Source: Rhodocollybia butyracea (taxonomy: Eukaryota; Basidiomycota; Agaricomycetes; Agaricales; Omphalotaceae). From it: a DNA stretch of 15,530 nt. Below, piece by piece: positions 1 through 8,013 of this stretch; position 1 is the first letter of the stretch, and the number at the start of each line of letters is the position of its first letter. Under the pieces are notes generated by a model. The model was not told where the DNA came from, did no database searches, and was given only the letters and a program-made list of their open reading frames with translations. The position numbers and the translations under genes are program-made. The DNA is taken from assembly GCA_015501585.1 (NCBI GenBank), contig JADNRY010001185.1:1-15530 (forward strand). Reading direction: 5' to 3'.

Positions 1-2214
1 ACAGCGCCGGGCGCAGAAAGTGAAGTGGAGTTTCTGCCGGTGCAGAGGGCGGTGAACGTGATCAAGACGTGTCAAAAGTGGATCGAGGAAGGAGGAGACG
101 AGGATGAAGAAGACGAAAACGGGGATGACATGGAGGAACTCGAAAGTGCCATGACGCTCACGTTCTTCCATCTTGCTCCGATATTACAGAACGTCCCTGG
201 GGGACATTGGCAATTCATTTTTGATGTAGTGGAAAACAATATGGAGGTGCGCTGCTCTGTTTCCTTCCTTTCTATAATTGCCAACTTTTGTTGTTACCTC
301 AGAACTGTGCTATCAAATTGAATACCGCAGAAAGTAGTATTTCGTACTCTCCACTCCAGCTCCTCACGTTAGCTCGAACACTTCGGCTTATCTCATATAT
401 CCTGGACCTCGTGCGACAAACAAGTCTCTCAGGGCGGAGTGGAACGAGAGGCGAAATGGGATCATGAAGTCTGTGAGGGATATGTTAATTCTAGACGATA
501 ACCTAGAGGTCGAGAAAGAGCAAGAGGAAAAGAAGAATCAAAGTTAGGCACACCACGTGGCTACTTGGGGTCGTTACCTGCGAGTGTCTGCCGTGAACTT
601 GTATTGGAGTTGGTAGCGAATCATCTCCCCGATGAGCTAGTTGATCACGAAACGTTACCCAAGGTATGGCTCGCATATTCGGTGCTCGTCAAAAAATTTA
701 CAGTCTACATAGATGTGCCATTTACTTTCTTCAGATTTCTCTTCTTCTATCTCTACTCAGACCCTCCCTCTTCTGTATTGTTGATTCATAACCATCAACT
801 CTCATACAACTCCTCCGCAAATCCGCCAAGAAACGCACAGAATATTTTGTGTTGGAAGCTGGCGTGGACACGGAGGGTAAAGTTCAGTCTCATCTGCCGA
901 TGGAACTGATGAAGCTGTTGCAACAGTCGTGAATGTGGACTTAGACTTTTATGACGCAAATTTAGACGCGTATCGTGAACAAGTACGCACCCGTTTCTTA
1001 TATTCTTGCAATTCATCTAATCCTTGGTCGCATAGAACATATTGGTATACTTGTTAGGCTGGATGATTCTCTTGACTTGTTTGAGGACACGGTGCGTATT
1101 TCAGTCATTTTTTAAGTCATTGTTTTTAACACTTTTCCGTTTGGGATAGTCCATGAAAGTTCGAATGAAGTATATCGAACAGCTTCGCAGTTCTGGAATT
1201 ATTGAGGCGCACTTTATACCAAGTGTGTTTGGGCTTCTGAGACTAGATCGCGGAATAGTCAATGCTTTCAAATTGGACATGTGGGCCGTCAATGAATTTT
1301 ATGTCCAGTGTATGTTTTCTCGTTATCGTCTGCACATCTTATCTTAGACGTTTGATTTTAGTCTTTGAATGGGATTCCATCTCTGGCCTGCAGACTCTCG
1401 CCGCCACCTGTATTACCGTGCTCTCCTGACTGTCCCTTCATTATGTACAGTTGGGTTCTGGATTGCCGTGACCGCCAACTATCTTCGACGATTGCGACCT
1501 ATACTTCCGCCTACTTTTCGCCAGTTCTCATTCGCACCGAGTTGGACCACGTCAAAAGCCCAGAGGCGCAGTCGGAACTCGCGTCGGACGACCCAGAAAA
1601 TCAGCTTACTGTCAAAATTGCATCGGGCGCAGTAAATGAGGTCACGGCATCGTATCTGGTTGATGAGCAGCAGCTGGAGATTCGGTTGAGGATTCCAGGG
1701 GATTGGCCGTTGCATCGGATTGAGATAAGGGACACAAAGAAGTTTGGGGTAGATGATAATAGGTGGCGGGCCTGGATCTTGGCTGTTCAACAGACTATTT
1801 GGTCGCAGGTGGATTCGAGGATGCTTTAATTATCTTCTATGCCTTACTGACAAGTTTCTTGTAGAATGGGCGGATCGTGGACGGTCTGGCTTTGTTCAAA
1901 AAGAACGTGACGGGACATTTTGCTGGTCAAGTCGAGTGCGCGATATGTTATTCGTGTGTCTTCTTTTTCCTCCCGAAGAATATCTACTGATAACTTCGAC
2001 AGCCTCATCAGTGTCATGGATGGTTCGTTACCCAAAAAACCTTGTAATACATGCAAGAACCGATTCCATGCGGGATTTTATTCAAGGTACATCGTTCGCT
2101 TTTGTTTTCAAGAGAAATGCTAATTTAAAGTCTTGCAGTGGTTCAATTCGAGCCATTCTTCGAGTTGTCCCTTGTGCCGATCAGATTTTTACACTAGTTG
2201 TCCATATAATATAG
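1..2214 (+). CDS. LTN1: Listerin E3 ubiquitin ligase (Ltn1/Rkr1), C-terminal part, frameshifted
   Basis: The gene enters from the left edge, so the N-terminus is missing. Listerin is the ribosome quality control ligase that ubiquitinates nascent chains on stalled 60S subunits. What is seen: HEAT-type helical sequence (for example HLPDELVDHETLPK near 620-663 and AKKRTEYFVLEAGVDTEGK near 825-885), the pre-RING stretch WRAWILAVQQTIWSQ near 1766-1808, and a terminal RING-variant finger with CAIC near 1940, CNTC, RFHAG near 2070 and CPLC near 2175. Several introns of 50-60 bases fit GT-AG, including about 1809-1863, 1950-2000 and 2086-2140. The frame breaks by single bases near 415, 543, 800, 928, 1050-1075, 1400, 1440 and 2076. 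The last break removes the cysteine expected after HAG. The stop used here, 2212-2214, assumes one extra T in the run just before it. Family identity is firm. Whether the breaks are real is uncertain. Confidence 0.85.
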
Positions 2215-2701
2215 ATAGTTGTACACCTCCTTGTGAAGCCGATAATCAGCGTTGTGACTCTCAGGGGCTCGCATCCATCGAACAGGACAAGACCCTTAGT
2301 ATCAATCACCTCGACATAGCTTCCGTCGTCGTTTCCTTCGTACTCCTAACCTCATCGACCAGTGGGTTTCCCAAGAGATGTAACAGTGACTCCTCGACCT
2401 CAGGAAAGTCGTAATTCAGTTGCAACTGCAATAGAAAAGGATGGATTTGCTTTGGCGAATCTCAAGATCATGCTTTCATTTTCGGGCACTTTCTGGGTCT
2501 ACGAGGTTGCATTAGATTCCTTGTTGACGTTCGAGTCGTATAGCGCCAACTTCGAGCACTGCACGGTAGAGTTGACGGCCGTAATGTAGAATCGGAATGC
2601 ATAGTTTGGTTTGGAATGCTTGACCAGATGAAAACCGAAATCTCTTCGAGTGTTCGAGAACGTCCATTATCAGGGATTGCCCAATGAGCGAAGTACTCCA
2701 T
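2181..2701 (-). pseudogene. Unidentified small protein gene, disrupted by two one-base shifts, convergent with listerin
   Basis: I do not recognise the family. On the minus strand an ATG at 2701 opens with MEYFAHWAIPDNG. Two introns with GT-AG ends fit, at 2550-2493 (58 bases) and 2398-2346 (53 bases). Across the joins the frame reads as good globular protein: LHYGRQLYRAVLE, KVPENESMILRFAKANPSF, then EYEGNDDGSYVEVIDTKGL and VLFDGCEPLRVTTLIIGF. Two breaks are needed to make it continuous, and each looks like one extra T in a T run on the coding strand (near 2637 and 2403). The stop at 2183-2181 lies inside the end of listerin, so the two genes would overlap tail to tail by about 30 bases. The predicted protein is roughly 130 residues with no obvious signal peptide or membrane segment. 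It is labelled broken because of the shifts, which resemble those in listerin and SPT6 and may be assembly errors. The opposite strand also gives a partly open frame, which weakens the case. Confidence 0.42.
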
Positions 2702-2739
2702 CCATAAAAGGAGTTTTTTTTCCCTACGAATCGTCACGC

Positions 2740-3210
2740 GTTATATCGTATTTTTGAGATGTCGGAGGTCCAAGGAATGGAATTGGAATTGATTACACGG
2801 CCCATTCAGCCTCAGCTGAAAGCGGTCCCCCGAAGGGAACTAGCCGGTCCCTACGCCAGCACGGGCAGCGAGCTCGACTCTCGTGGAGAAGGTAGACTGC
2901 GAGGCCAACGCCACGGATGTTAGCAAGGCCAGGTACATACGTACAAGGCTAGCTGTTACGATTACTTATCTACAGCTTAATGGAGCACATTTTCCCCCCT
3001 AACCAAAAAGAGGGAGAGTGCTAGGGTAAAACCAGATCCCCCATGCAGGCGTAACCGCACTGTGGCCTTACTGGCTCTTGCGAGATTCTGGGCAGCATCC
3101 CATGTTATCCCTATTCACACGGGTTGCCAAAACCCACGCAACCGGCGGCGAAACCGGCGCACCAGCACTCCAGGGATCATGTGAAACAAAAAAGCAAACG
3201 TACCAATATA
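2740..3210. other. Gene-free stretch, probably a relic of a dispersed repeat
   Basis: No frame of useful length is open here on either strand. The base composition changes to GC-rich runs such as GCGAGGCCAACGCCACGG, CCCTAACC-type C-rich runs near 2994-3002, and CGGGTTGCCAAAACCC near 3119-3134, which can fold as a short GGGTT/AACCC hairpin. ACCGGCG occurs twice within about 15 bases near 3142-3160. The texture resembles the untranslated leader of a retroelement or a structured RNA, but no terminal repeats, reverse transcriptase motif or named RNA is recognised. It ends exactly where the left arm of the palindrome begins. Confidence 0.3.
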
Positions 3211-4126
3211 TACACTGCTGCACGGGATCATAGAAAATTATTGAAACTCACAGCATTGAAAATGTTCTGATATGTTTTTAGAAATATTTGCCAAGTGAGC
3301 CGGGCGATTATTCTTGAAATCTTTTGTTTTCAAAAAATTATGCGCATGTTTTGAGAAAGATTTGAAAACGTTTTGAGAATGAAGTAAAAGTTGATGGCCT
3401 CATTCCTTCCTCATGTGATGGAAGAGCGGGGCTCCCGGCTCCTTGTATATTCTCAGAATCGCACACAAATAAAGATATAAAGATGTATTATGCCAAAAAA
3501 TCTAAGTATGTAGCCTACAGCTTGGCAACCTGGACTCCTCAGTTGGACAACTTGAAGCCTGAGTTTGAGCTTGATTACGTTGAAGAACGTTGAAGAACGT
3601 TGAAGAGTGACTTGGTAAACGTTGACGTGGCAGCCTTGACTTGAAAGGCAGAGACATTGAGCTTGAGTGCTTGAGCTTGCATACGGTCGGCCTTGAACTG
3701 AATAGAATCAACCTTGATACTTGATACTTGAGACGAGTGCTTGAGTGCTTGAGCTGTTGCAAGAACAAGACTTGAGGGGAAAAATTTTGCGACAAGTTCG
3801 GCAGTGATGGTTGAAGTTGAAGGGGGGAGTCATCAACAAAAAAAACACGCGCTCTTATTTAAAAGGCTCACGGCGGCCGTACACCGCACGCGTTGAGAGA
3901 AGGTCTCGTGAGCGCTGAAACTGCAGCCTCAATGATTTCTCAAAAATATTTTGATAAATCTTGAAAAGATGAAGCTTAGTCAGTTTTTTGTGCTTAGAAC
4001 TTGCCAAAATTACAAAAAATATCGGGATTTATGGAAACATTATTGATAGTTTCTCGAAAGCCAAGTTTCAAACTTTTCTGATCCGAGTATTTGTCGAAAA
4101 TTATAAACCTTGCGTGCAGCAGTGTA
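3211..4126 (-). mobile_element. Left copy of a short TIR element
   Basis: The copy begins TACACTGCTGCACG at 3211 and ends with the reverse complement CGTGCAGCAGTGTA at 4126, a 14-base terminal inverted repeat. Both ends are compatible with a TA target duplication if the element proper starts at CACTGC, as in the Tc1/mariner group. No transposase motif (DDE/D) is visible, so it would be non-autonomous. Strand is given relative to the internal promoter-like box: a TATA-like TTATTTAAA lies at 3855-3863, reading leftward on the minus strand. Internal sequence includes three tandem copies of ACGTTGAAGA at 3577-3606 and CTTGAG/CTTGAT-type short repeats at 3668-3740. Confidence 0.75.
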
Positions 4127-4140
4127 CATAGCAGGTAAAC

Positions 4141-5051
4141 TACACTGCTGCACGCAAGGTTTATAATTTTCGACAAATACTCGGATCAGAAAAGTTTGAA
4201 ACTTGGCTTTCGAGAAACTATCAATAATGTTTCCATAAATCCCGATATTTTTGTAATTTTGGCAAGTTCTAAGCACAAAAACTGACTAAGCTTCATCTTT
4301 TCAAGATTTATCAAAATATTTTTGAGAAATCATTGAGGCTGCAGTTTCAGCGCTCACGAGACCTTCTCTCAACGCGTGCGGTGTACGGCCGCCGTGAGCC
4401 TTTTAAATAAGAGCGCGTGTTTTTTTTGTTGATGACTCCCCCTTCAACTTCAACCATCACTGCCGAACTTGTCGCAAAATTTTTCCCCTCAAGTCTTGTT
4501 CTTGCAACAGCTCAAGCACTCAAGCACTCGTCTCAAGTATCAAGTATCAAGGTTGATTCTATTCAGTTCAAGGCCGACCGTATGCAAGCTCGCACTCAAG
4601 CTCAATGTCTCTGCCTTTCAAGTCAAGGCTGCCACGTCAACGTTCACCAAGTCACTCTTCAACGTTCTTCAACGTTCTTCAACGTAATCAAGCTCAAACT
4701 CAGGCTTCAAGTTGTCCAACTGAGGAGTCCAGGTTGCCAAGCTGTAGGCTACATACTTAGATTTTTTGGCATAATACATCTTTATATCTTTATTTGTGTG
4801 TGATTCTGAGAATATACAAGGAGCCGGGAGCCCCGCTCTTCCATCACATGAGGAAGGAATGAGGCCATCAACTTTTACTTCATTCTCAAAACGTTTTCAA
4901 ATCTTTCTCAAAACATGCGCATAATTTTTTGAAAACAAAAGATTTCAAGAATAATCGCCCGGCTCACTTGGCAAATATTTCTAAAAACATATCAGAACAT
5001 TTTCAATGCTGTGAGTTTCAATAATTTTCTATGATCCCGTGCAGCAGTGTA
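4141..5051 (+). mobile_element. Right copy of the same TIR element, inverted
   Basis: This is the mirror of the left copy, starting TACACTGCTGCACGC at 4141 and ending GCAGCAGTGTA at 5051. The terminal 14 bases match at all four ends of the pair, but the next bases differ between inner ends (CAAGG) and outer ends (GGATC), so each arm is a whole element with distinguishable left and right ends. A TATA-like TTTAAATAA at 4402-4410 points outward, and an AATAAA-like signal (reverse complement strand, near 4786-4791) lies beyond. The outer end abuts GTTTTTGAC runs in front of the esterase gene. The flanks offer no longer target duplication than TA. No transposase is encoded. Confidence 0.75.
4432..4803 (+). 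CDS. Low-complexity open frame inside the right arm, doubtful gene
   Basis: An ATG at 4432, about 22 bases after a TATA-like TTTAAATAA, opens a frame of 123 residues. It starts MTPPSTSTITAELVAKFF and ends in a hydrophobic tail (GIIHLYIFICV). The middle is built from S, Q, L and V derived from short DNA repeats (CAAGCACT, CAAGTAT, AACGTTCTTC), which keep a frame open by chance. The left arm carries the mirror ATG at 3833 on the minus strand, but its G run is one base longer (6 against 5) and breaks this frame. A different frame from the same region stays open longer in the left arm. No domain is recognised. I think translation is unlikely, and the region more plausibly makes a noncoding transcript if anything. 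Confidence 0.15.
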   Translation: MTPPSTSTITAELVAKFFPSSLVLATAQALKHSSQVSSIKVDSIQFKADRMQARTQAQCLCLSSQGCHVNVHQVTLQRSSTFFNVIKLKLRLQVVQLRSPGCQAVGYILRFFGIIHLYIFICV

Positions 5052-5208
5052 GTTTTTGACTTTTTTTGACTTTTTTTTGATTGATCAACGGCCCGGGCCA
5101 CAGTTGTCTCCCCTAGGCAGACTCTATACGTTTGTTCACAGGCGAGCAGTGCAAACTTGTATAGAGGGCCACAGAAAGAGTGCGGCCACTGCTAACTTGT
5201 GTGTTCGT
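5052..5208 (+). promoter_or_regulatory. Short upstream region of the esterase gene
   Basis: Only about 157 bases separate the palindrome edge from the first usable ATG of the esterase. The first 33 bases are T-rich with TTTTTGAC-like units at 5053-5083, followed by GC-rich CGGCCCGGGCC (near 5089-5099) and a weak TATA-like CTATACG near 5123. The element pair therefore sits in or directly beside the promoter of this gene. No clear core promoter can be named. Confidence 0.35.
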
Positions 5209-6608
5209 ATGCGTTGTTCACGGTTCTTTTCCTTCAAGCCTTTCCTATTCGCAAAAACAGTAAGATCTGTTATAACTAACCACTTCTATAACTGAGGTTT
5301 CAGGCTGCACAACAAATGGTATACCCTTCGTTCATCAGCAGCATGACCACTGCGGTCCAAGTCAGCGAGAGCTGGCCTGAAATCTCAGGTATCCGTAACC
5401 TTGTAATCTTGTTCGTACATCCTACTATCCAATGTGTCCGAGCTAATCGAGGCTGTCGATCGCCTAGTGGAGACTCGTATAGCTCAGTAGGATATAGAGG
5501 CCAAGGAGGTAATAAGGCGCCACGCCCTGAACAGCCTCTGGGAGTCAACTTTCCCGGTCATCCTCTGGAGATGTGGAACGAGGAAGGTAAAGACTCTTTT
5601 GACTCGAGTATCCAGTATACAGCCATCGATACCCATCGATGCTATGACTCTAGGTACTCCAAATTGGGTTGGGCACCTGTTAACCAAGTACATGCCCGCG
5701 CCGCGCTTCAACCCAGATGCTAGAGAACAAGATGGAGGGTATGCCAAAGAACCTCTGCTCATTTATGATTATGCTATAGGGGGGAATAGAGTCAGTGGAG
5801 TGGAACATCAGTTTGAAAATCTGTTTATGGGGGATGGAGGTGTTGGTACTAGACCAGAATGGGCCCCCTGGAAGTCGGAGGACACCCTTTTCGGTGAGCA
5901 TTGCATTGACCAGGGGCCTTGGCACTAATAAAACTGCAGTAACGTGGATTGGAATTAATGATTGCGCGTAGGTCAATGCTATCTCATTACCACGCCCAAC
6001 ACTGATGAGAGATTCAGGTATGCCAAGAAACACGAACAGGATCTATCTAGGCTGTTTAAAATCCAAGAGCGGCTTTATGATGCTGGTGCACGCAATTTTC
6101 TTTTTGTAGATGTTCCACCAATAAATAGATCTCCCGCTGGTAAGCATGTTGTTCTCCTACATACGACTTCGATGGTGCTGGTCTTACCGTTGAAAACCAC
6201 AGTGCCTGAAGATCGTGCAGATCAAGCTAGCGGGAGCTACGATGATTGGAATACTCGCCTCCGCTCGGGTGTTAAACCCTTTGCAGAGTCTCATGCAGAT
6301 GCCTCTGTTTTCCTCTTCTCGTCTTATGCTTCGTTTAATAATCTCTTGGACAACTACACGGATTATGGCTTCAAACAAGATGATCTCCATAGGGCTTTTC
6401 GGTCGGTAAAATTCTCGAGTCTCGATAACCTCGTAAAATTTATCATGTATTGCAGTGCAATCTGGAATGACCATCTGCATCCTACTTCCAAGGTTTGTCT
6501 GGTACATTTCGACGAGGAGGACATCAAAATAAAAACTCTGACCAGGTTCACGATATATTGGCTTCGGATATATGCAGCTTTCTTTATAGTATTCCGCGAA
6601 AGTCTTGA
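5209..6608 (+). CDS. GDSL-type acetylesterase, carbohydrate esterase family 16
   Basis: CE16 enzymes remove acetyl groups from hemicellulose oligosaccharides in wood-decay fungi. Nine exons fit: 5209-5259, 5304-5410, 5468-5586, 5654-5893, 5940-5967, 6018-6139, 6203-6401, 6456-6492 and 6546-6608. They give 321 residues, normal for the family, with no frame error. Block I with the catalytic Ser reads LVIFGDSYSSVGY, the oxyanion Gly block is YDYAIGGNRV, the Asn block is VTWIGINDCA, and the catalytic Asp/His block is WNDHLHPTSKVH. Introns are 44-67 bases; two need weak donors (GTTCGT at 5411, GTCGGT at 6402). The start is uncertain. The ATG at 5209 gives MRCSRFFSFKPFLFA, a poor signal peptide, while the ATG at 5316 has a better context (AACAAATGG) and gives 300 residues without one. 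Secretion is therefore unclear. The C-terminus ends ICSFLYSIPRKS. Confidence 0.88.
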
Positions 6609-7152
6609 GAGTAGAAGTCGGTACATGCATGCGACCGCCATTGAAGCGATCAAGGTCATAGTAAAATTGGCGACAGACATTCTGGAACTGGCAGAAAGGC
6701 ATTCTAAGACGACAGTTCGAGCACGTACTTATATGCGGTTAACAGTGAAATGCTTTTTGGATGTTGGCCTTCGCTGCAGCGGTGGTCTCGTCGGCAAGTA
6801 GCATGCTGATCGACCGGTAAATGTCAAGGAGGAGTACACTCAGCGTACAAGATCTAGAGTACAGAGAAGTCTGCGACTCAGACCATTTTATCGACTCAAG
6901 TGTTTGAAATGAGGTGACCCAAAGATTATAGGAGAACTCAGAGCACCCTTGTTCTGTCGTTCATGCCGTCCCCATTGTCATTCTGTAGCCCATGATTGTT
7001 GCCAGAGGAAAACTCTGGTTGGGCTTCACTACAAGATGCCAGTTCCACAGAGCGATACCAAATCCATGCACCATTGATCATCATAAGACAGCAACACTAG
7101 TGTATAATCATGTAAAGTACAAGACATCGGATATGTAGTATAGTATACAACC
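6609..7152. other. Intergenic region between two convergent genes
   Basis: This 544-base stretch holds the 3' ends of the esterase (from the left) and RLP24 (from the right). The esterase frame stays open by chance past its own stop in another frame up to 6801, but that translation has no family resemblance. I see no further gene, RNA or repeat in it. Confidence 0.5.
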
Positions 7153-7944
7153 TCAATCTAAATCCATGGTCATCGACCGTCCTTCGCCCTGCACAAGAGC
7201 ACTCCGGGATTTTGCAGGGACTTTGATTTTTTCCCGTACTTTTGCTGAATCCACTGTCATAGGCTCGACAAGTTTTGACGATGAAGCTTTTGCAGACTCG
7301 AGTGTCTTTTTTCGGTGGGCACGTTGCTTTTCGCGGCTCAGTGCCATTCTGGGTATTGGAATGAATACATATAGGACGTGCAACACTGAAAAAAAGTCCG
7401 TACCTGGTCTTCCAGAATGCATGCTCTCGTTTCTGCTTGATCTCTCCAATCCGCTTCATTGCCTTTATTGTCGTCTGCATCAACTCCCGGTCGTAGCGAA
7501 CTGGAACGTTTCGTCGTTTCTCAAAGTCGATTGTAGAGTCCTGGGTAAGGTATCAGTGATCCAAAGATAAACAAGGAAAGGGTAAACGCACAATAGTCAT
7601 CTCTTTTCCAGCTGCTTTCCGGAATGCCTTTGTCCATCTCACTTTTCTCGGATTTCGCTTCATTCTGATACAAAACATGAGGATGAGGAATACAGCGATA
7701 ACTTTTAGATGCTTTACTTGAAGTTTTTGTGGCATCTGAGAAAGGCTAAATAAGCACTAATACATGTTCATCGTCGATGGAAACTTACTTCGAAGTGCAA
7801 AACCGAAAGACTTTTGAATCGTTTCTAACAAAGGCCGAACCTTTTAGATAAGTCAGTAAGGCAAAAATATGAACCTGGGGTTTTAGGCATACCATGGCCA
7901 GGGTAAACATTTGTTGAGCAGAAATAACACTTTTCAATCCGCAT
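7153..7944 (-). CDS. RLP24: Ribosome biogenesis protein Rlp24 (L24e-like)
   Basis: Rlp24 holds the place of ribosomal protein eL24 on pre-60S particles until the AAA ATPase Drg1 strips it off in the cytoplasm; that role is known from yeast. Six exons on the minus strand fit: 7944-7893, 7840-7789, 7735-7718, 7664-7592, 7540-7404 and 7348-7153, giving 175 residues with no frame error. One exon is only 18 bases. The protein starts [18 protein letters not shown] and carries the zinc-binding cysteines 6, 9, 32 and 36 (FRFCTSKC). It continues with the highly conserved [20 protein letters not shown] and [18 protein letters not shown], and ends in a charged tail. Its start lies only about 70 bases downstream of the stop of the deaminase gene, so its promoter must be very short or overlap that gene's 3' end. 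Confidence 0.95.
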
Positions 7945-7965
7945 GGTCAAGGAGAGAGGGAGGAT

Positions 7966-7987
7966 ATAAGCGCTCAATAAGCGCTCA
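7966..7987 (-). promoter_or_regulatory. Tandem 11-base repeat just upstream of RLP24
   Basis: ATAAGCGCTCA occurs twice back to back, each unit containing the palindrome AGCGCT. It lies 22-43 bases before the RLP24 start codon, within the 69 bases between the two minus-strand genes. It could be a transcription factor site, or part of the deaminase 3' region. The role is inferred from position only. Confidence 0.35.
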
Positions 7988-8013
7988 TCGATTTAATACT
8001 ACATATTTTTTAT

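Larger units (their letters stand above)
3211..5051. repeat. 1.84 kb near-perfect palindrome: two head-to-head copies of one element
   Basis: The sequence from 3211 to 4126 (916 bases) reappears reverse-complemented at 4141-5051 (911 bases), with only 14 bases between (CATAGCAGGTAAAC at 4127-4140). Compared by eye end to end, I find two substitutions (3461 versus 4801; 3617 versus 4645) and four small indels: TT at 3671-3672 absent from the right arm, and one-base length differences in a G run (3822-3827), a T run (3984-3989) and an A run (4014-4019). These account exactly for the 5-base length difference. The near identity means the arms are very recently related or are kept alike by gene conversion. 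Such a structure could extrude as a cruciform, and a transcript crossing the centre could fold into a hairpin of about 0.9 kb. Confidence 0.95.

Noticed and set aside
2468..2737. Uninterrupted minus-strand frame of 89 residues read as one protein
   Set aside because: Its second half is low-quality sequence. Splicing at 2550-2493 with a one-base correction gives a far more protein-like product.
3502..3795. 97-residue minus-strand open frame in the left arm
   Set aside because: It is built from short DNA repeats, its frame differs from that of the mirror arm, and it starts and ends without conserved sequence.
3211..5051. LTR retrotransposon or CRISPR-like array
   Set aside because: The repeats are inverted rather than direct, there is no TG...CA LTR boundary or polymerase motif, and there are no regularly spaced short repeats with unique spacers.
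4141..5051. hAT or CACTA-type element
   Set aside because: The 8-base and 3-base sequences flanking the ends do not match each other. Only TA is shared, which fits Tc1/mariner better, though this is not proven.
6609..6801. Extension of the esterase frame downstream to 6801
   Set aside because: The family's C-terminal block joins through a 53-base intron (6493-6545) to a short last exon in another frame ending at 6608. The longer frame has no family resemblance.
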